In this document: positions 15,854 through 22,516 of the stretch, one piece after another | How positions within the stretch are numbered: the first letter of the stretch is position 1 | How the letters are laid out: every line of letters starts with the position of its first letter | Assembly (NCBI GenBank): GCA_023434855.1 | Contig: JAEYSJ010000040.1 | Span: 1 to 33,419 of the forward strand | Source: Bacillota bacterium | GTDB taxonomy: Bacteria > Bacillota_C > Negativicutes > JAEYSJ01 | Direction of reading: 5' to 3' | DNA length: 33,419 nucleotides | Notes under the pieces: generated by a model | The model's database searches: none | Seen by the model: the letters and a program-made list of their open reading frames with translations, nothing else | What the model was told of the DNA's origin: nothing | Translations under genes and position numbers: made by a program

Positions 15854-16441
15854 TCACCAAGGAATAATTGATAGAGAAGGCCAGGACTTAATCCATTTGA
15901 GCGCCTTCTTTTCGTAACTTTCCTGTGTGATTTGTGATTTGTTAGGACGGACAATCTGAGAAAACAAATCGTTCAACCCATAAGGAGCGTAAACCAACAA
16001 TTTGGTATTGATAAGCCTTACACCTATTGCTGTGGCTGTTGTCGGCCATGTATTGATACCAGACTCAATTGAGTCGTAAGGAGAGATGCCATAACCAAAA
16101 TGATCTTTATACCAGATATGAACCCGCGCTTGATTCTTAATGTCAATTTTGAGCGGACAGCCAGAAAATTTTCTTTGAATGATTTGAATCATGGTGTTTT
16201 CTGATTCCAACGACAAATCGCGATCGAAATAGACAAAATCGATATCATTTATCCCCATTAGCGGCGGATTGCCATTTTGATAGTTCCAAACAGTTTGAGC
16301 AATACATCCCGCACCAATATAGTAGTAAGGCAGGTTTAAGCTTTCACTTTCTTCAATGATGTGGTAAAGGGGCTTGTTATACCGCAACACCTTGTGCAAT
16401 GCCTCGATTTGTTGTGATAATTGATTATTCTTGCCTATCAT
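15854..16441 (-). CDS. Nucleotidyltransferase-like protein, NTP_transf_6 (DUF925) family
   Basis: 195 residues. Motifs of this minimal nucleotidyltransferase-fold family are visible: YYYIGAGCIAQTVWNYQNG at about 39-57, INDIDFVYFDRDLS at about 64-77 (metal-binding Asp66/Asp68 pair), and a later KIDIKNQARVHIWYKDHFG stretch. The transferred nucleotide and the acceptor are unknown. The start ATG is at 16441. The gene is convergent with the deaminase (74-base gap) and divergent from the MFS leader region. Confidence 0.82.
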   Translation of the reverse strand: MIGKNNQLSQQIEALHKVLRYNKPLYHIIEESESLNLPYYYIGAGCIAQTVWNYQNGNPPLMGINDIDFVYFDRDLSLESENTMIQIIQRKFSGCPLKIDIKNQARVHIWYKDHFGYGISPYDSIESGINTWPTTATAIGVRLINTKLLVYAPYGLNDLFSQIVRPNKSQITQESYEKKALKWIKSWPSLSIIPW

Positions 16442-16676
16442 TGTTTCACTTCCGCTTTTTTTATGTTGTTCTTCAGGGGCGGCGGTTCATACGGCCCATT
16501 CTCGCTAAGGATGATGAATATGATAATACACATTTTCCGCGCAAACCGCGCCAACGGCGATCAGATAGTGCTTTGGAAAACAAGCTACGAAGCTACGCTT
16601 CAAGGAGGAAGTACTGCACCCTCTGTCTGTTACACTCATTATCCCATTTCCAACACAGGATAACAAGTTTTTCATG

Positions 16677-16699
16677 CGGTGTCCTTGTCAAAAACACCG
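16677..16699 (+). other. Hairpin upstream of the leader peptide
   Basis: Perfect 6-bp stem CGGTGT/ACACCG with an 11-base loop, ending 12 bases before the TAGGAGGT site of the leader ORF. It may belong to the attenuator system or be incidental. Confidence 0.4.
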
Positions 16700-16724
16700 T
16701 AAATACATTATAGGAGGTTTTTGT

Positions 16725-16835
16725 ATGTCTAAATACTATAAATCAAAGTTTAATGTTTTAGCAGTCTGTATGATAAAAAGGCTTCCACCACCGCCACCTG
16801 TCAGCGACGTTAATTCTGGGTACAATCCCTTTTAG
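16725..16835 (+). CDS. Short leader-peptide ORF with five consecutive prolines
   Basis: A 36-residue ORF with a near-ideal ribosome site (TAGGAGGT, 6 bases from ATG). The peptide begins MSKYYKSKFNVLAVC, has a basic middle (MIKR), then LPPPPPV at residues 20-26 (proline codons 16785-16799), and ends SGYNPF. Poly-proline is a known ribosome-stalling sequence that depends on EF-P. The ORF sits 78 bases before an MFS efflux gene whose SD is buried in a hairpin, the arrangement of translational attenuators on antibiotic-resistance genes. An alternative is that it is a small secreted or modified peptide exported by the MFS protein; no modification enzyme is nearby, so the leader role is favoured. 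Confidence 0.6.
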   Translation: MSKYYKSKFNVLAVCMIKRLPPPPPVSDVNSGYNPF

Positions 16836-16872
16836 CCGGGAAAAGATTGCCCTGCTTACAATGTCATTGGCG

Positions 16873-16905
16873 TCCTCCTTGGCCGAAAGGGGCAAATAAG
16901 GAGGA
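16873..16905 (+). promoter_or_regulatory. SD-sequestering hairpin in front of the MFS gene
   Basis: TCCTCCTT (16873-16880) pairs perfectly, over 8 bp, with AAGGAGGA (16898-16905), which is the ribosome site of the MFS gene (ATG at 16914). The loop contains GCC/GGC around GAAAGG, extending the structure. A competing pairing, TTGCCC (about 16848-16853) with GGGCAA (about 16890-16895), would cross the hairpin and could open it. CCTCCT is equally complementary to the leader ORF's own AGGAGG. Confidence 0.65.
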
Positions 16906-16913
16906 GTTTACGA

Positions 16914-18089
16914 ATGTCAACTATGTTTTGGGACAAAACTCTTTGGGGCTTACTATTGGCGGTACTGTTAATGATGATTGGAGTAGGCATGATAGTTGCG
17001 GTATTGCCGCAACAAATCGTGTATTTGGATGGAAGCGGACATTCGGTAGGGTATCTGGCTTCGACCTTCGCCTTTGCCTATATTCTACTCCAGGTTCCTG
17101 TAGGCAGATTATCAGATAAATTAGGCTGCAAGCCATTTCTCATCATTGGATATGTACTGTGTTTTTTCGCCGGATTGGAGTATTTCTTTGCAACAAGCTC
17201 TGGCGTAATATTTTTCGCCCGGCTTTTGCAAGGAGCAGGCGAAGTACCGGTTTGGGCGCTAGCCCCAGCGTTGCTGTCAGTAAAGTTTCCAATGCATAAA
17301 GGTAAAGTTATGGGGATATATAATGCCGCTATGCATTTGGGTCTTACTTTAGGACCTATTTTAGGAATAGTATTGGCCCAAATGCTGAACAGGAATGAGG
17401 TATTTCTTGTTTACTCATTTTGCTGTTTAGCTGGCGCGGGTGTGATCACTCTTTTGGTGGAGTCTCCCAGAAAAAAAGAAATAAAGACTACGAGTTCGTT
17501 GGATTTTCAGAACATATTTAAATTGATAGGACAACGGCACACGTTTATTTCTTTGATAGGGATCACTCTATACGGAGCTGGTTACGGAATTTTCCTCACT
17601 ATAATACCTACGTTTTTATTGCAGGAAAAGGCTTTAAGCGCAGTTGGCATCGGCGTTTTCTTCTCATTGTTCTATGTGGCGATAAGCTTTTCGCAGATTA
17701 TTACCGGCCCTTTATCGGACAGATTTGGCCGGAGAATATTTATGATTATCGGACTGTTAATTGCTGCCGGCGGGATAACTATTACCCCGGTCTTAAGCAT
17801 GCCGTTCATCTTATTGGCCCTAACGGTCACAAGTTTGGGGCTGGGTGTTTTTTATCTCGCATCAATGGGTTTTTTGAATGAAATCGTGCCTGCTCATTTA
17901 AAAGGTACGATTTCCGGAGCATATTATTTCTTTTGGGGCATCGGCATGTTTTTCGGTCCCCCGGTAATGACTCAAATTGCAACAAGCATCAGTTTTCAGG
18001 CATCTATGGCTAGCTATGCATTCCTTATTTTGCTTGTAGCAGTTGGGATGATGAATAGACTTAGAAGTAAAGCGGTCATCGATAAATAA
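16914..18089 (+). CDS. MFS efflux transporter (DHA1-like)
   Basis: 391 residues with 12 predicted helices. Motif A reads GRLSDKLGCKPF at about 64-75 and is repeated in the second half as GPLSDRFGRRIF. The antiporter-specific motif C is visible as YNAAMHLGLTLGPILG around 136-151, which points to proton-driven drug or metabolite export rather than uptake. Substrate unknown. The SD (GGAGGAG, 7 bases before ATG) lies inside a stable hairpin and behind a poly-proline leader ORF, so expression is probably controlled at translation by an inhibitor of protein synthesis or by translation stress. A strong terminator closes the unit. Confidence 0.9.
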   Translation: MSTMFWDKTLWGLLLAVLLMMIGVGMIVAVLPQQIVYLDGSGHSVGYLASTFAFAYILLQVPVGRLSDKLGCKPFLIIGYVLCFFAGLEYFFATSSGVIFFARLLQGAGEVPVWALAPALLSVKFPMHKGKVMGIYNAAMHLGLTLGPILGIVLAQMLNRNEVFLVYSFCCLAGAGVITLLVESPRKKEIKTTSSLDFQNIFKLIGQRHTFISLIGITLYGAGYGIFLTIIPTFLLQEKALSAVGIGVFFSLFYVAISFSQIITGPLSDRFGRRIFMIIGLLIAAGGITITPVLSMPFILLALTVTSLGLGVFYLASMGFLNEIVPAHLKGTISGAYYFFWGIGMFFGPPVMTQIATSISFQASMASYAFLILLVAVGMMNRLRSKAVIDK

Positions 18090-18107
18090 TACTAAATTGA
18101 ACCATTT

Positions 18108-18147
18108 GGCGGTTATTTCTTAAGGAAATAACCGCCTTATTTTCTTT
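18108..18147 (+). terminator. Rho-independent terminator after the MFS gene
   Basis: Perfect 12-bp stem GGCGGTTATTTC/GAAATAACCGCC with loop TTAAG, followed by the T-rich TTATTTTCTTT. Confidence 0.88.
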
Positions 18148-18164
18148 GACCTGACCAAGGAATA

Positions 18165-18193
18165 CAGACAAGGGGACGGTTCTACAGTCTCAT
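18165..18193. repeat. REP-like hairpin, copy 2
   Basis: AGAC/GTCT stem around AAGGGGACGGTTCTACA. It has the same core and the same following CAT-ATAAAAT context as copy 1 at 12783-12811, but with a weaker stem. Confidence 0.65.
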
Positions 18194-18279
18194 ATAAAAT
18201 TTAGAATTGTACTCTCGATATATAAGTAGTTTCAAAAAATAATTGTTGATATTGGCTCTTGGTTCTATACGGTGCAAGT

Positions 18280-18308
18280 TTGACAGATTTTCAAATAGAA
18301 TGTATCAT
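18280..18308 (+). promoter_or_regulatory. Sigma-A promoter of the yitT-like gene
   Basis: TTGACA at 18280-18285 and TATCAT at 18303-18308 with a 17-base spacer. The start of transcription is expected near 18315, giving an ~80-base leader. Confidence 0.75.
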
Positions 18309-18345
18309 TATGATCAACAACACTAATAGGAACATGCTTATGGTG

Positions 18346-18369
18346 GAGGCTGGCAAACAGCCTCTTTTT
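18346..18369 (+). terminator. Intrinsic terminator inside the yitT-like leader (attenuator)
   Basis: Perfect 7-bp stem GAGGCTG/CAGCCTC with loop GCAAA, followed by TTTTT, located between the promoter and the ATG at 18394. Because the MFS gene already has its own terminator, this hairpin most likely acts on transcripts of the yitT-like gene. Confidence 0.65.
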
Positions 18370-18393
18370 CATTATTGGTAGAAGGGGTAATCT

Positions 18394-19254
18394 ATGATGA
18401 CAAAAGGAAATCAAGTAGTTAGGATTGCTAAGAAATATAGTATGCTCTTTATTGGGTCTGTAATAGCTGCAGCAGGACTTGAATTTTTCTTAATACCTAA
18501 TCGGATTATTGATGGAGGAATAGTGGGTATTTCGATATTGTTGAGCTACATAACTCAAGTTTCTATAAGCTTATTCCTTATACTTTTAAATCTACCCTTC
18601 CTTTATCTTGGATACACACAAATTGGCAAAACATTTTGCTTTTCAACGCTTTTCTCCGTCATATCTCTTTCATACTGGGTATCCGTCTTTCACCCCATTC
18701 CGGAATTAACTCACGACTTGTTTTTGGCAGCAGTATTTGGCGGGGTCACGGTTGGTGTCGGGGTAGGGTTGATTATCAGGTATGGAGGTTCACTGGATGG
18801 AACGGAGATTGTGGCCATCATTCTTGATAAGAAAAGCGGCTTTTCTGTAGGAGAAATAGTAATGTTTTTTAATCTGTTTATTCTCGGTAGTGCCGGCTTG
18901 GTTTTTGGTTGGGACAAAGCCATGTATTCCCTGGTAGCTTACTTTGTTGCCTTCAAGGTAATTGATATTACCATTGAAGGGCTTGACGAATCCAAAGGGA
19001 TTATGATTGTCTCGGATAATGCCGATGACATCGCGGAAACACTTCTTGCCCGTTTGGGAAGGGGCGTTACAATATTACATGGAGAGGGCGGGTACAGCCA
19101 AGAACCCAGGAAGGTATTATATTCCATAGTCACAAGGCTTGAAATTGCAAAACTGAAAGCAATCATAGACGATAAGGACCCAAATGCGTTTGTAACAATT
19201 CATGATGTTCATGAAGTGATTGGTGGCAGAGTCAAGAAGAGATCTATCCATTAA
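18394..19254 (+). CDS. YitT-family membrane protein (DUF161/DUF2179)
   Basis: 286 residues. Five to six hydrophobic segments (about 15-175) include the family motif PNRIIDGGIVGISILLSY and RYGGSLDGTEIVAIIL. A soluble DUF2179 domain follows (about 195-280) with GRGVTILHGEGGYSQEPRKVLYSIVTRLEIAKLK and DPNAFVTIHDVHEV. Function is not established; family members are often numerous in spore formers. The ATG at 18394 has AAGGGG upstream. Its short leader contains a promoter and an intrinsic terminator, so expression may need antitermination. Confidence 0.88.
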   Translation: MMTKGNQVVRIAKKYSMLFIGSVIAAAGLEFFLIPNRIIDGGIVGISILLSYITQVSISLFLILLNLPFLYLGYTQIGKTFCFSTLFSVISLSYWVSVFHPIPELTHDLFLAAVFGGVTVGVGVGLIIRYGGSLDGTEIVAIILDKKSGFSVGEIVMFFNLFILGSAGLVFGWDKAMYSLVAYFVAFKVIDITIEGLDESKGIMIVSDNADDIAETLLARLGRGVTILHGEGGYSQEPRKVLYSIVTRLEIAKLKAIIDDKDPNAFVTIHDVHEVIGGRVKKRSIH

Positions 19255-19439
19255 AGTAGTGCAATTGGAGGCGAAATAACGACGTTATTGGCAGTATTGA
19301 GTGCTTGTATTCTATTGCTCTGTTTTAAAAGCCATGGCTCTATATATCGTTTGATTCTTCAATACGAATCTAAACTCGCCCATAGTTTTTTCTGCTGTTT
19401 AACAAATAATTAATATTTAAATAAAGGAAGTATCTTTTA

Positions 19440-19454
19440 TTAGATAGAATCTAA
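19440..19454. promoter_or_regulatory. Short inverted repeat upstream of the soluble chemoreceptor
   Basis: TTAGAT-AGA-ATCTAA, a perfect 6-bp inverted repeat 28 bases before the ATG at 19483. It could be an operator or an mRNA hairpin; no regulator can be assigned. Confidence 0.35.
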
Positions 19455-19482
19455 CAATAAACGACAATTGTGGAGGTAGCAT

Positions 19483-20298
19483 ATGAACAAACTAGAACAA
19501 CTACAATATTGCGCACACGAGATTCAGAAATTGAGCCCGCTTGACTGCTGTGTCATGATTTGTAACATGGATGGCATCATTACCAGATTTGTTCCAGCTT
19601 TGTCTTTTGACATGGGTGTTAAAGAAGGTGACAAAATTGCTACAGGTGGTTCTATGGACGCATGTTTAAAGGAACGTAAAGAGATTCATAAAATTCTTTC
19701 CAAAGAATTATATGGGGTTGTAATTAAAGCTATTAGCACCCCAGTTGAAGAGAACGGGGAAATGATCGGTGCTATTGCTACGGGAGTAAGCTTCTCAAAC
19801 CAACAGACATTACATGAAGCAGCTCAGACAATAGCAGCCACATCGGAACAAATGACTGCCACCGCCGAAGAGTTAGCCGCTACGGCGTCCCAACTGGCCC
19901 AGGACCTGGATGACATGCGAAGTCGAGGCAATTTAGTTATCGGCGAAATTAAGAAGACTGATGATATATTGAAGTTTGTTAGCGATGTTGCCGCTAATTC
20001 CAATCTGCTTGGACTAAATGCTGCAATCGAAGCGGCACGTGCAGGTGAACATGGCAGGGGGTTTGCAGTAGTTGCAGATGAGATTAGAAAAATGGCAGAC
20101 AATAGCACGCATGCCGTAAAAGATATTAAAGCCATCCTTTTAAGTATCCAGAACGAAACCGGCGAAATGATAAAGACACTGGAAATGTCTGCTCAACTTG
20201 GCGAACGACAAGCCGCGGCTACGGAAGAAATATCGGCATCTATGCAACAACTAGCAGCTTCCGCATCTGATGTTGAACGCATATCTGAAATTGTTTAA
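19483..20298 (+). CDS. Soluble methyl-accepting chemotaxis-type signalling protein
   Basis: 271 residues with no membrane segment. The N-terminal sensor-like part (about 1-105: [40 protein letters not shown]) resembles small PAS/GAF-like sensor modules. A short MCP signalling coiled coil follows, with the conserved hairpin tip [18 protein letters not shown] at about 172-189 and [16 protein letters not shown]. It would control CheA/CheW in the cytoplasm, similar in layout to other short cytosolic receptors. The signalling domain is shorter than in membrane receptors. The ATG at 19483 has GTGGAGGT upstream. No CheA/CheW genes are in view. Confidence 0.88.
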   Translation: MNKLEQLQYCAHEIQKLSPLDCCVMICNMDGIITRFVPALSFDMGVKEGDKIATGGSMDACLKERKEIHKILSKELYGVVIKAISTPVEENGEMIGAIATGVSFSNQQTLHEAAQTIAATSEQMTATAEELAATASQLAQDLDDMRSRGNLVIGEIKKTDDILKFVSDVAANSNLLGLNAAIEAARAGEHGRGFAVVADEIRKMADNSTHAVKDIKAILLSIQNETGEMIKTLEMSAQLGERQAAATEEISASMQQLAASASDVERISEIV

Positions 20299-20383
20299 TT
20301 TCTTTAAAATAGCAATAATCTACAATACGTTACCCCTGAAGTTATAGATAATAATAATTAACAATAGAAAGGGGTAATGAATT

Positions 20384-20773
20384 GTGACTATTGATATTCT
20401 AAATGTGATTCAAGATGGTTTGGGTTTCTGTACTTATGATGAAATCAATGTGAAGGATTTGCCATGGCATGAACATCCAACCTTTTCAGGAGTTGCATTA
20501 AAACATCTCATAACAGCACAAAATACTGACGGAAAATTTAGCAGCCATCTAGTACGAGTGACTTGTGGATGTGAAATTGGTAGACATATTCATGAGGGCA
20601 AATGGGAATTGCACGAAGTAATTAAAGGGCATGGAAAATGTATTATTGAAAGCAAAGAGGTTAATTACTATGGCGGCGTTACGGCAGTAATTCCTTCTGA
20701 CATTCCTCATATTGTAAAAGCCGGAGGGGAAGATCTTTATATATTAGCAAAGTTTGTTCCAGCATTAGTATAA
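20384..20773 (+). CDS. Cupin-domain protein
   Basis: 129 residues forming a single conserved beta-barrel cupin. Cupin motif 1 is seen as GCEIGRHIHEGKWELHEVIKGHG (metal-type His/His/Glu/His arrangement) and motif 2 as IPSDIPHIVKAG. Such proteins bind or isomerise small ligands or act as sensors; no substrate can be given. The start is GTG at 20384 with AAAGGGG about 9 bases upstream. It lies between a chemoreceptor and a cupin-AraC regulator; a strong hairpin terminator separates it from the latter. Confidence 0.82.
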   Translation: MTIDILNVIQDGLGFCTYDEINVKDLPWHEHPTFSGVALKHLITAQNTDGKFSSHLVRVTCGCEIGRHIHEGKWELHEVIKGHGKCIIESKEVNYYGGVTAVIPSDIPHIVKAGGEDLYILAKFVPALV

Positions 20774-20814
20774 TGATTATTTGATGTAGTAGGATTTAAT
20801 TTAAAAGATAGAGA

Positions 20815-20850
20815 ATAAATAAGTCGACCGATGCTGGTCGACTTATTTAT
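20815..20850. terminator. Strong hairpin terminator after the cupin gene
   Basis: Perfect 15-bp stem: AAATAAGTCGACC and its complement GGTCGACTTATTT, extended by two further pairs, with loop GATGCT. It is AT-rich at the base, so termination in both directions is possible. Confidence 0.75.
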
Positions 20851-20867
20851 CGAGTCAAGGTGAAGAA

Positions 20868-21689
20868 ATGATTATAAAACAATCGCATGAAAAAATTGAG
20901 TTCTATGATTTTACGAAAACTCTTGGGCTGGAAGTAATTTATGGAAAACATGTCAAACATAATTTTTCTCGTCATACGCATAGAATTTTGTGCATTGGGA
21001 TAGTTGAGCAAGGAACTCGCATTATTTTATGTCGCGGAGAAAGGTATGAAGTAATGTCTGGTCAGTTGTTTATAATACCGCCAGAGGAGGCGCATTCCTG
21101 CGGATCAGATGAAAAACCACATACTTACCGGCTGTTGCTAATTTCGTCAGCTATATTGAACATGATATTACCAAAAACAGAGATGGATAGCTATCAGTTT
21201 AAGAACTTGGTCCTCGACGACAGGGGACGGTTTGATAAAATGTTGAACCTGCATGCTGTATTAATGAGTAGTGAGACGAGCTTCGTCAAACAGTCCGCAC
21301 TAATTTCTACGATAGGTGATATAATTGAATGTTGTGCGGATACCGGCCAAGATTTAAGGATAAGTAATAAACAGTACGATAGCGTTAAACGTGTTCAAAT
21401 GTTCATTGATAATCATTATGAAGAGTGCCTCTCGCTATATGATATTGCAAGACATGCTTATCTTAGTCCCTATTATCTAATTCGCGTTTTTAGCCAAATA
21501 AAAGGGATTCCCCCTCATACATATCAGCAGCAAGTTCGTATTCGATATGCCAAGGAAATGTTGGCTCATGGTATTCCGATAGCCGAAGTAGCAATTAGGA
21601 CTGGTTTTACGGATCAGAGTTATTTTTCAAATATATTTAAAAAAATGGTGGGTATAACGCCAGGAAAATATATAAAATCGATTCTGTAA
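20868..21689 (+). CDS. AraC-family regulator with N-terminal cupin sensor
   Basis: 273 residues. The N-terminal AraC-type cupin (about 20-100) has HNFSRHTHRILCIGIVEQG and IIPPEEAHSCG. A C-terminal AraC DNA-binding domain (about 175-273) contains CLSLYDIARHAYLSPYYLIRVF and PIAEVAIRTGFTDQSYFSNIFKKMVGITPGKY. A cytoplasmic transcription factor answering to a small ligand; target genes are unknown, but the neighbouring cupin and chemoreceptor genes are the obvious candidates. ATG at 20868 with AAGGTGAAG upstream. Confidence 0.9.
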   Translation: MIIKQSHEKIEFYDFTKTLGLEVIYGKHVKHNFSRHTHRILCIGIVEQGTRIILCRGERYEVMSGQLFIIPPEEAHSCGSDEKPHTYRLLLISSAILNMILPKTEMDSYQFKNLVLDDRGRFDKMLNLHAVLMSSETSFVKQSALISTIGDIIECCADTGQDLRISNKQYDSVKRVQMFIDNHYEECLSLYDIARHAYLSPYYLIRVFSQIKGIPPHTYQQQVRIRYAKEMLAHGIPIAEVAIRTGFTDQSYFSNIFKKMVGITPGKYIKSIL

Positions 21690-21697
21690 AGTGAAGT

Positions 21698-21728
21698 ACG
21701 AGACTGGGGGACGGTTCTTGCGTCTCGT
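21698..21728. repeat. REP-like hairpin, copy 3
   Basis: Perfect stem ACGAGAC/GTCTCGT enclosing TGGGGGACGGTTCTTGC, 9 bases after the stop codon of the AraC gene. Same core as copies 1 and 2. Confidence 0.7.
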
Positions 21729-22010
21729 GGAGGAAATAGTAGAAATCTGTTATTGAGTAAGATAATGGTGGATTATATCTTATAGTGCTGGAAGCACATT
21801 TTGGTGGTGATACCCTAAACTAAAGTGCATGTTTTTCAACCCGCTCTGTATTAAACAAATAATGTCAAAAGATAATGATTTCCAAAAATTATAGTAGCAT
21901 AATGCCTGGGATTGTACCGCAGGAGCCAACCCCGTTACTTAAGAGAAAAGATGGTGACATTCGATTTTTGTTAAGAAAACGTTAATAAAAATAATTTTTT
22001 GAAGAGGTTA
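21729..22010. other. Intergenic stretch, no gene seen
   Basis: AT-rich region with no ORF supported by a ribosome site. It contains small hairpins (for example GTGCT/AGCAC at about 21785-21797) and a GC-richer patch at 21904-21937 (GCCTGGGATTG, GCAGGAGCCAACCCC) of unknown meaning. Confidence 0.4.
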
Positions 22011-22039
22011 TTGACAAGCCGAAAAGTGAAATCTATACT
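22011..22039 (+). promoter_or_regulatory. Sigma-A promoter of the membrane chemoreceptor leader
   Basis: TTGACA at 22011-22016 and TATACT at 22034-22039, spacer 17. Transcription should start near 22046, leaving a 5' leader of about 470 bases before the chemoreceptor ATG at 22517. Confidence 0.8.
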
Positions 22040-22182
22040 AGGATTAAGTATAATAATACCTTATTCGACAATTTTCCTATATTCCTAAGATCAGAAACAA
22101 AAGACTAGAAAAGTTTATAGCAAAATCTGATATTTATTATTTTACATAATTGTCAAAAGGTAGTAATGCAAACTATTGGTAT

Positions 22183-22272
22183 CTAAGGCATAGGAGCCTG
22201 TGATTGCCTAATTGCCTAATCTAGTTTTAATTTTTCTAGATAGGTAGTAAAGGCATAGGGGTCCTATTTTTT
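22183..22272 (+). promoter_or_regulatory. Structured leader ending in an intrinsic terminator (possible attenuator/riboswitch)
   Basis: A direct repeat AAGGCATAGG occurs at about 22187-22196 and 22250-22259. Between them, ATCTAG/CTAGAT forms a hairpin whose base can extend through GCCT/AGGC. The second repeat leads into a short terminator, ATAGG (22255-22259), loop GGT, CCTAT (22263-22267), then TTTTTT. Pairing of the upstream GCCTA copies with AGGC would compete with the terminator region. I could not match this to a known riboswitch class. Confidence 0.5.
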
Positions 22273-22275
22273 ATT

Positions 22276-22299
22276 CATAAACATTAACTAATGTTTATG
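22276..22299. promoter_or_regulatory. Near-perfect 24-bp palindrome in the chemoreceptor leader
   Basis: Arms CATAAACATTA and TAATGTTTATG, separated by only two bases (AC). The tiny loop makes a DNA operator more likely than an RNA hairpin. It sits between the leader terminator and a GGGGAGG ribosome-site-like sequence. Confidence 0.55.
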
Positions 22300-22314
22300 T
22301 AGGGGAGGCGATAA

Positions 22315-22449
22315 TTGGCTGGTTGCAATTTAAAATTTGACCATAATTACCTGACGTATTTTGGCACTAGTATCTTATACAAAAACGGTGTTGGGCTTCA
22401 AGCCAGCAGTGTTGCTAGTCAGAAGAGACATGGAGCCTGTACGAGATAA
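22315..22449 (+). CDS. Possible 44-residue leader ORF
   Basis: TTG start at 22315, with AGGGGAGGCG ending 5 bases upstream, opens a 44-codon frame (starts MAGCNLKFDHNYLTYF, ends KRHGACTR). No family is recognised. The good ribosome site within the chemoreceptor leader is the only support; it may be a regulatory ORF or chance. Confidence 0.25.
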   Translation: MAGCNLKFDHNYLTYFGTSILYKNGVGLQASSVASQKRHGACTR

Positions 22450-22516
22450 TCTAATGCTGAACGACCGAAATGAATATAGACAATGAGCTAGGAAGCAAAT
22501 TAGAGGAGGAAGAAGA

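Noticed and set aside
16399..16713. Overlapping plus-strand open frames between the NTP_transf_6 gene and the MFS leader
   Set aside because: They overlap the minus-strand gene start, have no ribosome site, and their composition is not protein-like.
16685..16713. TTGTCA-17-TTATAG promoter for the MFS leader ORF
   Set aside because: The -10 would overlap the leader ORF's SD, so transcripts from it would lack the ribosome site; the promoter is probably further upstream.
18310..18381. 24-codon ORF spanning the yitT leader terminator (possible leader peptide)
   Set aside because: Its ATG lies upstream of the transcription start predicted from the TTGACA/TATCAT promoter and it has no ribosome site.
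21216..21235. GGGGACGGTTT string resembling the REP core inside the AraC gene
   Set aside because: It lies in coding sequence in frame, with no flanking GAGAC/GTCTC stem; chance match.
21904..21955. GC-richer patch (GCAGGAGCCAACCCC) considered as a riboswitch fragment
   Set aside because: It does not fit cobalamin, ydaO, TPP or c-di-GMP consensus on inspection, and it lies upstream of the mapped promoter.
22358..22378. Possible sigma-54 promoter (TTGGCAC) before the chemoreceptor
   Set aside because: The -12 GC dinucleotide is missing at the required spacing.
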